A stretch of 64,000 nucleotides of DNA. It comes from Pyrrhoderma lamaoense. Its lineage: Eukaryota; Basidiomycota; Agaricomycetes; Hymenochaetales; Hymenochaetaceae. The stretch lies in contig NBAZ01000010.1 of the NCBI GenBank assembly GCA_002794735.1, positions 558,001 to 622,000 of the forward strand. The letters run 5' to 3'. The notes beneath the pieces were generated by a model. The model was not told where the DNA came from. It worked only from the letters and a program-made list of their open reading frames with translations, and made no database searches. Position numbers and translations under genes: made by a program. Below, in pieces: positions 36,505-47,380 of this stretch. The number at the start of each line of letters is the position of its first letter. The first letter of the stretch is position 1.

Positions 36505-39500
36505 ATGGCTAAAGGTCAAAAGTCATCGGCATCGTCTGCGACGCGCAAGAAGCATGCTCGAAAGGCTGCAGGCGGCGAACAGCAACTTCCACTCCCAAAG
36601 GAGAAAAAGAAAGACAAGACTAAAGGAAAGAATAAAGAACCGCGGGTGAAAGTGTATATTCCTCCCTCGAAACCTGCACCAATTCGTCCGGATCCTCTTG
36701 ATAGTCTTGGTATCGCAAAACATCTGCCTCCAGATCTATTAGTCACCTTGAGACGTCTTGGGAAGAAAGATTCTGTCACAAAACGCAAAGCATTAGAATC
36801 GCTACAAACTGAATGGGTAGATGTCGTTTTGAAAGGAGGTGATAGTACTGGATTTACCGAGGCAACTTTGGGGAAGGCGATACCAGTATGGGTAAGATCA
36901 CTTAACGTTTATTATTTTTTAAAGAGAAAGCATATTTATTCAAGTTTATTAACAGTTGCACCATCTACCGTCTCTCTTATTGAATGCATCTCGACGTATC
37001 CGACTTCTCACTGCTACTTTACATCAATCTTTATTGCGTATCGAATCGATCCATGAACAGGTTGTCTATGTTCTTAGAGAATCAGGTGATTCCACTCAGG
37101 TCGAAACGCTACTGGGAAGTTGGTGCGTGGCCACAGAAGATATAGACCGTCAAGTATCTATTCAAGCAAAACGCGCATGGGACCTCGTATTTCGTTCTTC
37201 ATTAGCATCCGGCTCTGTCATTGATTTGGACGCAGACGCCCTCAATTTGATGCTAAGTTTCATCAAACGCGCCCTCTTTGACCCAGTATCAATATATGCT
37301 GAGCTAAACCCTGTACAGCCTTCAATCCCTCAGGAACTCCCTGCACATGCAGCACCACGCAACAAGAGTGGAGCAAAGCGCCCACCACCAACACCTCTTG
37401 CTGACGAGGAAAGCCCGTCTCGTAAACCAGAGGAGGAGGAAGAAAGTGAAATTGACAGAAAAGGAAGAATTCGAACTGGTTCTTTAGGAGTCCTTAGATG
37501 GGTTCTTGGTGAGTCGTAACTACTATTCTATTTGACTTGATGACAAACATTGATATTATTCAAGAACGGAAGGTTGATCACGTCCGTGAAGCTCTTGCTG
37601 ATGTCTTTGCATCACCCTTACTTTGGACAAGTTTGTACTATGGTGATAATCCTCCGTTCTGTAGCATACAATCTCCTTCAGGATTTCTGGGAGATAGTCA
37701 ACCAGTCGTACGAAAGTCCGCGTGGAACGTACTGAAAGTTCTCCTTAAGTCTCATAAGGGCAAGCCTTACTTCCACCACCAGCACATATATGTTCAGTAC
37801 TAACTTATAGGGACATCTCACAGATCTGATACAAGAAACAATACTTTTTAACCTAAGCTCTGCTGTCCTCCGGTCAGCCTGGGTTGAGCCAGATACAACT
37901 GTGAGGGCATCTTTGTGGGAGCCTTTACTGACCTTCCTGACCCGTAACGATAATTTTACCCAATTTTGCTCTACTTGGTGTGATCTAACCGCCCTTTCCC
38001 AGAATTTCCAAAGGCTTGGGAAATCGACTTGGATGCTAATATATCGCAATCAAAAGAAGACGATAGTGATGATAGTGACGAAGAGAACGAAGAGGGCGTG
38101 GCTAAAGACCTAGCTACTAATGGACAACATAAGGAATCGGATGAAAATGGGGATACCAAAGAGAAGGATCACGGCGCATATAGAGAATTCTTACAGTTCC
38201 TTGAACTTGGGTGTTATGGATCACCCGTTCAGGGGTATCCGACTATCCTTATCATTGTCTCAACTATCCCTCCTTCGGTATGTTCTTCACCTTCAGTCAG
38301 GCAACGATAGAAAACGTACCATTGTTATTAGATTCTTGGCTTAAGTCCTTCATCCTGGACCAGTTTCTTCACTTCGTTTGGGCAGCCTTTGATGGACAAG
38401 CACTTTCCTCCCTGGATCGTGCAAAGAGCTCTGCTGCATTCTTGAAGGCACTTCTTGAATCTCTCATTTTACTCGTCAAGCGTTCCTGGGCCTCCGCTGG
38501 GGAAGCTCAACCGGATGCTTCTGAAGTCAGAAAACAGGAATGTAGAGCTGTAGTGTCTCAACAAGGTTCTAGGATATGGGAAGAATTAGCCACCAATCGC
38601 CTTCGGGTTGGCATTGAGGAAGCTGGAAGGATCCTCGCATATGCATTTGTGAGCCTGGCTAACATTGATGAAGGTATGTAAAGGTCTCATTGTTCATGAC
38701 TACACTTACAGTGCTCACAACATCTAAAGATCTTTTCTCATCTATATGGAATCCAATAAAATCGAGTTGTACTACTGCCTGCCCTGCTCTACAAGCTGCG
38801 GATGCTAAGAATTTGTCTATGAGATTTTCCCTGTTGAAATCCGTTATGGAAAATATCAAGGCAGACTCGATCTGTGCTCGTTCGTTAGATATGCTCATAT
38901 GCACTATTTCCAGAATTTTCGTTGAACAGGCTACGGCTCTCATTCATGATAAGGGTTCCCGGAAGGAATTATCAGGGACAAGTCAGCATATATCAGAGCT
39001 ACTCCAGGCCTTTGGAAGCAAACTATTTGCTCTTGATGAGGAGCTTTCAGCGGTCAGTGAAATGTATGCTTCACAAATTACGTGGTCTGATAGTTTTGTA
39101 AGCAGAGTATCGATAAGCTATTGCAAGATGGCTTAGAAGTGTTCCTGCTTTCGGATACCTCTATAATACTATCCTATCTTTCTCAACGAGGAGATACGCA
39201 TGCATGTTACTCATTATGGAATAGCGTTCTAGAGAAGATATCCACTGATAAGACGGCATTTGAATTAGTACTTCCCAAACTTCTCATAGGTTCAGAGAAG
39301 GGTTTAATCCCATCCAACTTAAGGGCTCGAGAAAAGACATTAGATGTGGTCATTTCCCGACTGGTGTCGGATATCATGCATGGGGAAGATGTCAGCGAAT
39401 CACAAGTGACCCTGGCACGACGAGTATTAGAGAATCCAGGTAAGTACTACCTTCTACAACTCAAACATGCTTGCTGACTGGCCCATCTTTATAGATCACT

Positions 39501-42500
39501 TCATGACTGAGGAGGCATTCTCCCAAATCATATGCAATGCTATGCTCGCATTCTCCGAAAAGTCAAAGATAGTCATCAGCGACCCTACCTTTACGAAGTC
39601 AATAAATCCCTTGCGCTCGATAATTTCTCTCATTTCTCCTGTGATTCAAGCCCATCCCCGGCTCAGAAATACAGAATTCACACGTCATTCCTTACCAGAT
39701 CTGTTTGTGTTCGGGTTCCTGCTTCCTCGTACTGCGATGTTATCTTTGGAAGCCAAGGGACTTTGTGCCCAGGCTAGACTTATTTGGGAAAGCTTCCTCG
39801 AAGCTGAGGTTAACTCAGAGACCCGTGAGGAGGTGTTCTCGAGTGTCCGCAGTGTACTTAGGAACTTGGTCTTAAGTGTCGATTGTCGTTCTTCGTGAGT
39901 TTTCCCATAATATGTGGTGTTCACCTACTAATTAAGCTCATAACTGAATTGATAGTCCAGAAGCAATACTGCAGCTCGTAAAAGAGGGTCGCTTAGGGGA
40001 CCCTATCGAAGTTCTCAAGGACATTTTCCCCTCAAAAGAGACTATTGAAGAAATGCTCAACTCGCTTCCATCCAACCCCCTAGATCCAACCCTTGCTATT
40101 ATTGATCCACTAATTCCTCCACTTTCCACTTGGGAGTATGAGGTTCGCCCTGAACAAGCGTATGACTGTAGTGGTCTATCAAAATACTCCCGTATGATAT
40201 TTGCACTGCTTCAAGAGGTAACGGAAAATCGCGATCTCATACGGAAGAACATCTGGATATTGCGGCACTTCCTTTCTCTCTCACTCGTGGCATTAGAACA
40301 TGTTCGGATACCTGCAGTAGACTCTCCGTTCTTCTCCCGGGAAGTTAACGAAGATACTTTATTGGAGATCTCTGCAATGACTGAGAAGCTTACATCACTT
40401 CTCCTTTCCGACGTTGGTGACGACGGGTGGCATGGATCTGTTGTTCAGTCGTATCTTAAAGGTGGTGCACAAAGTATATCGCAGTCGTCAAGCGACTACC
40501 GTAAAGCATTCACGATCGATATACTCTCCTTGGCTTCAAATAAAGATAGTATTAGGGACTCTAGAGTGCTTTATGAAGTTATGCGTCATATCTTGAAAGG
40601 TGCTTCGCAATCTGATGCTGACGAATGGGTAACATTGTCTCGACACATTGAAAAGCGGGGTGAGTTTATAATAATTTGTATTTTGTGGTAACGCTAAATT
40701 TGAGTTTCCTTTCAGCACCAAATTCGTCTTCTGCTATCATGTTAGCCATTAACGAAAGTGGACTAGAACCACCGAAACTGGATCGATTCCGTAACGAACT
40801 TGCAGCCGGTATCATGGGTGTGACAGCTTCAAAGGCGAACACAGAAGGCCTTTGGCTTTTGCACAAATTAGCATTGACAGCACCTGATCCAGAGTCGGAA
40901 ACTATTTTCCTCCCACAGAACCGGGCCGTAAACTTTATGAAAGCTTGTCAAAATTGGATAGCATCAGATGAAGACATCAACGAAGATGTGGAAAGTGAGA
41001 TGACTCTCATTTTCCAATATCTTTCACCTATCCTTCAAAATATTACCGGTGCACATTGGGAATTTATATTTGATGTGATTGAGAATAACCTTGAGGTACG
41101 TGTTTCCTCTGTAACTTATTTCCTGTGTCCCTTCAGTTAATGGGAAACGCACACTGTAGAATTCGTCCTTCGAAGGGGAATCAACACTCGTGATACTATC
41201 TCGCACACTTCGGTTAATCCTTATCATACAGGATCTCTCCAGCACGAACAAAACGCTAAGAGCGGAATGGAAGGAGCGTGAAGTGTCTATCCTTACTCTA
41301 CTGAAGGATCTTGTGCAAAAAACTTGTAAGTGAAGATACTAAACTACACCACGTTAGTGACTGATGCCCCTGTAGCGATATCAACATCTTCATCAACTCC
41401 TAGATTTACTTGCTGGGAGCTTGCCTTCTCTGTTATTCAAAGTCTTCCTGACTCCTTGATAGACCATGAAACTCTTGCGAAGGTAATTGCTTTCCTCTTC
41501 AGGAACATATATTCTTTCGGATCTGATCGCCGACATGATCTAGATGGCACATCTTCTCTTAGATCCCTCACCCGAAGTGGCAAAGATTGTATACTCTCTA
41601 CTAAAGCTCGCCGCGCGTAAATGGACAGAATTTCTCGTTGTAGAAGCGGGGGTAGATACCTCAGAGATGACAAAGTTTGAAATTCCGATGGAACTGTTGC
41701 AGGTATTGAGCGTAGCATTAGAACCTAACGATAAGGATGAAATTGTAGGTCTCATTTGTGGAGCATCCTATGTAGTCAGAAGTTAAACTGTCTTTATCTA
41801 GAATATCTTCTCATACCTGCTTGGCTGGATGCTTATTTTCGACCTGTTTAACGATACAGTAAGATACAATTTGTTTTTCTCTCTCATTTTACGAGACTGA
41901 TGCAAGGGATATGTAGTCACTTCGGGTCAAAATGGGATACGCAGCGCAGTTGCAAGAACATGATTTGATCGGTTCAAGTCTTCTTCCAAGTATTTTCGAC
42001 TTGCTTGAGGTTCATGGAGGTGGAAGCAGGCCCTTCCAGCTAGATCCTTGGTCTATAGAAGAATATTACATTCAACGTAATTATATTTATCACGATTATC
42101 CTTGGACGTGTTTTCTAAAACCAGATCTATTAGATTATGATCCCGATTCTCCTCAGAGCCCCAAATTATTCTCAGCACACCTCCTATATAGGGCCTTGCT
42201 CAACATTCCTTCTATGATTTCTTCTTGGTGGGGAAACATCAAAGATCGACAGTTACTGGGTGCAATCTCTTCCTTTATCACGAAATACTATTCCCCCGTC
42301 TTGATTTCTGAACAGTTGCGACTGATTAAAGACCCTTCAAGTGCAGAGGAACTCTCAGGAGAGAACTGGTCTATCAAGGTTGCTGCTAATCTCGGAGAAG
42401 TTCTTGCTTCCTACACCGTCGACGACCAAGATCTGGAGATTGCTATCCGACTCCCCCGGACTATCCCCTTCATAGTATCGAAATCCGTGAAATACAGAAA

Positions 42501-42978
42501 GTGGGCGTGGAAGAAAGCCGTTGGCGTAACTGGATGCTTGCAATACAGCAGACCATTGCTTCTCAGGTAATTTACCCTTCGTTACTATGCGTTGCTAGGT
42601 ATAGATTCTGATAAAAAATCTTGATATTCGTATAATAGAATGGTCGTATCGTCGATGGACTTAGTATATACAAGAAAGGTGTCATGCATCACTTCGCAAA
42701 TCAGACTGAATGCGCTATTTGTTATTCGTGCGTTTCATTTTGTGTATTTGTTTCGGTATCCTGGCTTATGTTTTCTTCAGGATAATAAGCGTGACAGAAT
42801 TATCTCTACCAAAGAAACGGTGCAAGACCTGTAAAAATCGGTTCCATGCTAGTTGTCTTTATAAGGTACTTCTCTTTCTCAGTGGCCTATAGTAACGATG
42901 CTAAGTTTGACCTTTCCTCAGTGGTTTAACACAAGTCACTCTTCCTCTTGTCCTTTATGCCGCTCAGACTTTATTTAG
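36505..42978 (+). CDS. LTN1: Listerin, E3 ubiquitin ligase of ribosome-associated quality control
   Basis: Large multi-exon gene (at least 14 introns) for the E3 ligase that ubiquitinates nascent chains on stalled 60S subunits. The N-terminus is basic (MAKGQKSSASSATRKKHARK). It is followed by the listerin N-terminal region (DSLGIAKHLPPDLLVTLRRL), long HEAT/ARM-like alpha-solenoid stretches, an acidic patch (38050-38110) and GSPVQGYPTILIIVSTIP. The C-terminal conserved block includes WSIEEYYIQRN and the variant RING: ECAICYS|IISV, CKTCKNRFHASCLYK|WF and SSSCPLCRSDFI, ending at TAG 42976-42978. Single-base losses are inferred near 38279, 39107 and in the C5 run 42453-42457, where PDYPLHSIEIRE resumes in another frame. 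An apparent break at 37930-38000 is instead a normal 59-nt intron (gtaacg...cccag). One intron (37760-37823) is GC-AG. Confidence 0.95.
37760..37823 (+). other. Probable GC-AG intron in LTN1
   Basis: 64-nt intron with donor AAGG|GCAAGC, branch-like TACTAAC at 37798-37804 and acceptor CTCACAG. It joins SHK to DLIQETILFN in phase 1. No GT donor of usable length exists between the two conserved exons. Confidence 0.75.
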
Positions 42979-43111
42979 TACCTATATAGAAGTAATTATA
43001 CTCCACACATGTGTAACAAAAGTCATATCAAGTATTATGGATAACATGTACGATGAGCAGAAGAAAATGCTACCCTTTTGTAATCCCTTGATACCTACGC
43101 CTTTGATCTCG

Positions 43112-45471
43112 CTAGGCTACTAGCCTTACTTTAACTGGGAGACTTGCGGCACCGTCTGTTGAATCTTTCGGGTATGGAGCTACAACATTCGACATAACCC
43201 ATTCCACTTCTGGACCTTTCTCAAAAATGAAGGTCTCCAATAGTACTGAGAGCACGAGTTCTAATCGAGACATTAGCAACAACCGCGAATGAGCCTTTTG
43301 ATAATACTCACTCATCTCCATCTCTGAAAACTTGAAACCTCTGTAGCGGAACGTTAGTCGACACGTTTTTTGTCTCATCTCTGTAGTTACATGACTCTAC
43401 TTACATACAAGCCCTTCCGCCTCCAATGAATGTCATCCTGTTTGTAGCTCATCAGTAAGAATCATACGGACCAAACCATATAACATGAGGTTAGCAGTGG
43501 AATTTACATACATCTGTGAGTAAACACCGGGAAGATGCGCTTTTGAAACGCTCTCTGGAAGAGGTTTTAACCACCGTTCGGGTTTCCATTCTCGTGCATC
43601 TTCTCCCCATATCGTCTTGCTTGTATTGACTCCCAAAATAGAGTTAACTACCAGGGTTCCCTTCGGTACGGTGACTTCCTTGACCTCGGTTTTCCCATCG
43701 ACTGTTTTAACAGGCCAGGCTAGTGGAAGTACAGTGTCTCTAGTGGAGCTGTGGAAGTGTTGTGGAATGAGTAAAGAGAATAGCAAGGAGGGTGATGTAC
43801 TGACTATCGGAGTATGCTCGGCACTGGACAGTATACACGCAGCGTCTCACGGCAAACGGCGTCAAGGAAAGGTAGAGCTTGGAGAGTATCGTAGTCAAGG
43901 TCCCCGTGCTGTTTCCTAGCAGTTGTTACTTCCTCGCGAAGTCTTGATTGTACCTCGGGATGCTCCACAAGAAGATAGAGTATTCGGCTGATCGCACTAG
44001 TAGTTGTATCTGTTGCTGCGACTATGAACGTACTAAAAGAATTTGTAAATATGCGGGTCTAGACCCATATGGCATCTAATAATGACAGCATTGTACACAC
44101 CTCATATGACCTATAAGCTCATCTTCAGGCATATTTGATCCATCATATGCTTTAACTAGAATATTTACATATTTAGTTTTTGTACTGTTTAAAATATTTT
44201 TTAATCACATACGAAGCACACTCATTATATCTTTCCCCTTCCCTGCCAGTGATTCAACTGCTTCTCCTCCTTCCATGAACGCTGTGCGTTTCTTGGCTAG
44301 AACCTCTTTTGATGCAACTTCGAATGTATCTGACAATGTACGCATCTCCTTCACTATGCTCATGGGGACCAAATCAATCATATAGCGGCGCAGTTTTGCA
44401 GGGCCCAATTTAATAGCGTAAGGAAGCAAGAAGCGCATCCAACCCAATTGGAAAATTAAAGGGCTAAAGTGGAAAAAGTTGGTGAGTCTACCTGATAATT
44501 TTTCCAAGAAGTAGTATGGGATTCACACTATCCGTTTCGCAGCTTTGCTGTACTTGTCTCCATCATTTTCTAGATCGAATGCGGAAAAACTATGTCCTAG
44601 ACCCCCTTGACCAATATACTCAAGAGCAGCTCGACTCGTCCACGACATGATATCGATAACTTCTTTGCCAGATTGGACTTCCTCCATTATGCAATCACGG
44701 AGCTATGCGGTCATAATCAAGTAATTTAATTTCTCCATAAACCTTCTAATGCCATGGTTAACCCACCTTGTAAGTAGCCGGATATAAGACTGGAAGAATT
44801 TCTCTCATATGCTTCATAGAAAACACAGGATTTAACATTTTTCGTTGTTGTTTATGTTCCTCCCCTGAACAAGTCTTAGATGAAACCCGGATTTATCAGC
44901 TGATCATAACTTGCCTGTAGTTGATAACAGGCTCTTTCCAAATATGAGTCTGTTGCTCCTATATATCAGATACATCAGTAATCAGATTTTTATCATATCG
45001 CCCGAGTAAAAGAAACCTACGCGAGAAAAGCCTGTGTTTCATCATAGACATATGCTTCCTTGACGAAAATGTGGTGCATTGCAAGTGGATCATTGACATA
45101 AAGAATCTCACCCTTTATTTGACCTTTTCAGTAACTAGTCGATATTTAGTTGTATGCAATACACAGACTCACACCGAGGAAGCCTTTGAGTCTGACAACG
45201 CTGCCAAATTTATCATGGAGATTGAAATGAAATCCCCATCCATTCCTATTCTGAATCTGTTTGAAGTTTCCTGAATAGGCGTTAGTTGTGGTAAAGAAAC
45301 GGATTATGATTAAAATAGTTTGAACTAACCAAATAACAAGGATGGACTAGGCGGACCAGGAATAATCGCTAAAGGCGATTTAACCACATACGGACGAAGA
45401 AAGTGCCAGATAACCCAGGAAACCAAGAGACCACTAAGGTACAGAATACTCTCTGATGCTGATATTGGCAT
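43112..45471 (-). CDS. Cytochrome P450 monooxygenase
   Basis: Starts at the ATG 45469-45471 with an N-terminal membrane anchor (ILYLSGLLVSWVIWHFL) and the Pro-rich hinge IIPGPPSPSLLFG. Downstream exons give GWGFHFNLHDKFGSVVRLKG; the C-helix region GEEHKQQRKMLNPVFS; the I-helix VAATDTTTSAISR (oxygen-activation motif); K-helix CRETLR (ExxR); WKPERW (PERF region); and the heme loop FIGGGRACIGFKFSEMEM with the Cys ligand. An ER-bound heme-thiolate oxidase of basidiomycete type; I cannot name the CYP family or substrate. The intron at 44865-44914 is GC-AG. The join near 44520 (SKAAKRI to SPLIFQLGW) does not keep phase, suggesting one or two missing bases. Convergent with LTN1, with only 133 bp between stop codons. 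Confidence 0.92.
44865..44914 (-). other. GC-AG intron in the P450 gene
   Basis: 50-nt intron, donor CAG|GCAAGT (the consensus GC donor), acceptor TTGTTCAG. It joins LLSTT to GEEHKQQRK in the conserved P450 C-helix region. Confidence 0.85.
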
Positions 45472-47380
45472 TTTGATGATGGAGACAGAGATGTAGGATG
45501 ATGCCTTCTTATATAGAAGAAGGGGATGGAGGAATCTCTGACCTGTTTTCCTTACCGACATCCGCATTGATTATTCCGGAACCATTTGAGGTCATCTATG
45601 CTGAGACCCCAAAAAAGACTTCACTAACCATCCGGTCGGAGGTCATTTGTACTTATGTTATTAAACGCGTCACAGGTACTTGTTGACATAGAGAATCACG
45701 CGTATGATGTATTGACGTGGGCAATAATTGCTTGTACACTGTCCAGAATGCGGAGTAAGAAGCAGCTTCGCGAATGATTGAATAAACAAAGACATATATT
45801 ACGCGAACAGGACTTACGTGTTGATTTGCCTGGACGCGTACAAAGTTAGTATAACTCGTCAGCACTGATAACAAATGGTCGAATCAAGCGGCCCGCTTCT
45901 TTCTATAAAGATACAACCGTACACACATGTTAGCGGGTGCTATCGCGCACTGTTGAGAAATAGATTTTCTTGGAACAAGCAATTTTGTGCGAAGTTGCTA
46001 AGGAACAACTAGTAATACTTCCGTGGATCGAATAGATAAAGACTTATAAAATTACTGATATACTTTATCTTTTGAGGAATCGCCAGCATATCCCAGGGCC
46101 AATTCTGTTATGATGAGGTATGAAATGGCGTTACGTAAACCTTAGAAGAGATAATCCCGTTCATTCCTTTTCCGAGGTTGTTATATGCCTTAAAAATTTG
46201 TAGTCTAGTCAATTTTGTAGGATTTTCTGGTTATATACTCAGCTGGTGGGACATGCAAAGGCACGCCAGACTCCTTGACACTTTAGATAAGTTGTTATTT
46301 CAACAATATAAGCGTGAAAATATGAGATAAGAATATTGGCAGCTGATCTCGAAAAAGTCTACATATGAGAACGGGTTGAATGAAGACATAATTCATCTCA
46401 AAAAAAGGACACAAAGTGACACAGAGAAAGCATGTGGTTCAAAGAAAGCGGGTAAGGCAGAGACACATCAAGGTGTAGTTACATGGTCAAAATATCGAGA
46501 AGCATAGGGCATTACAAGGAGCACAGCAAATACGAGGGGGTATGCAATATGATGGGATTAACAAGGGGTAACTAGAAATGAGAAAGAAGAAAGAAGCTTT
46601 GTTGGACGAGAACGCAGAAGAAATTCTTGAAGATGATGATATAATTCTCTGGAGCAAAACGACCCGCGCAGGTGGAGAACAAGTTTAGTGAGACATAGCC
46701 TTTAAAAAGACAAAGACCTGGTAGTTGATACAATAATTGATGAGCAAGTCGCTATGCATCTATAATGATGAGAAAGGTCCAGGCTGACAGACGATAGAGG
46801 CTTTTGGTATAACAGTCCTGATTAATTGTACAACAAACTCAAAAGATGAGTTGTGAGTTTTTAAGATTTTCTCGAAGAACCGAGTCCGCAACTAAAAATA
46901 AAAGAAAAATCAGTCACCATTCGCGTCAAAATATATTTCAATAAACAATGGAATAAGGATAACAAAAAAGGATGAAAGATTAAGGTTGAATAAAACCAAA
47001 TGCAGAATATGAAGTTCGTGATAGTAGATCTTTTGTCACGAGAACCCGGATCACTTGCGGGAACTAGATTATGAGGTATTAATCTACAATCTGCGGAGCG
47101 GAAGACCTTCACTAAAGTGCGTGCAATTCAATCACATCTGAAGAAAGCATGGAAGACACTTTCCGCATTGCAATTCGGTCAAATTGAGATAATCATCAAG
47201 ACTAAAAGTCTGCGGATCACAAACTTCTCTCGGAGATTATGCAGATATAATAGGCAATTCAAGAAACAAAATGGGTTTTGCCACTGGATAATAAAGAAAA
47301 ACACCACTTTGATAAGAAACGAAATGGGGATCGCAAATACCCGGAAAATAAATAGAATAAAAATAACGTTGAGTACACAC
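45472..47380. other. Intergenic, 1.9 kb, purine-rich in part
   Basis: Upstream of the P450 and at the 3' side of the G-alpha gene. The last residues of G-alpha may be encoded near 47168-47200, where an in-frame stretch reads DDYLNLTELQ, but phase does not close. The rest (46300-46720, AG-rich) shows no ORF with a domain. Confidence 0.4.

Noticed and set aside
37925..38010. Frame break in LTN1 before the acidic patch
   Set aside because: A normal 59-nt intron (gtaacg...ctaac...cccag) restores phase, so no base loss is needed.
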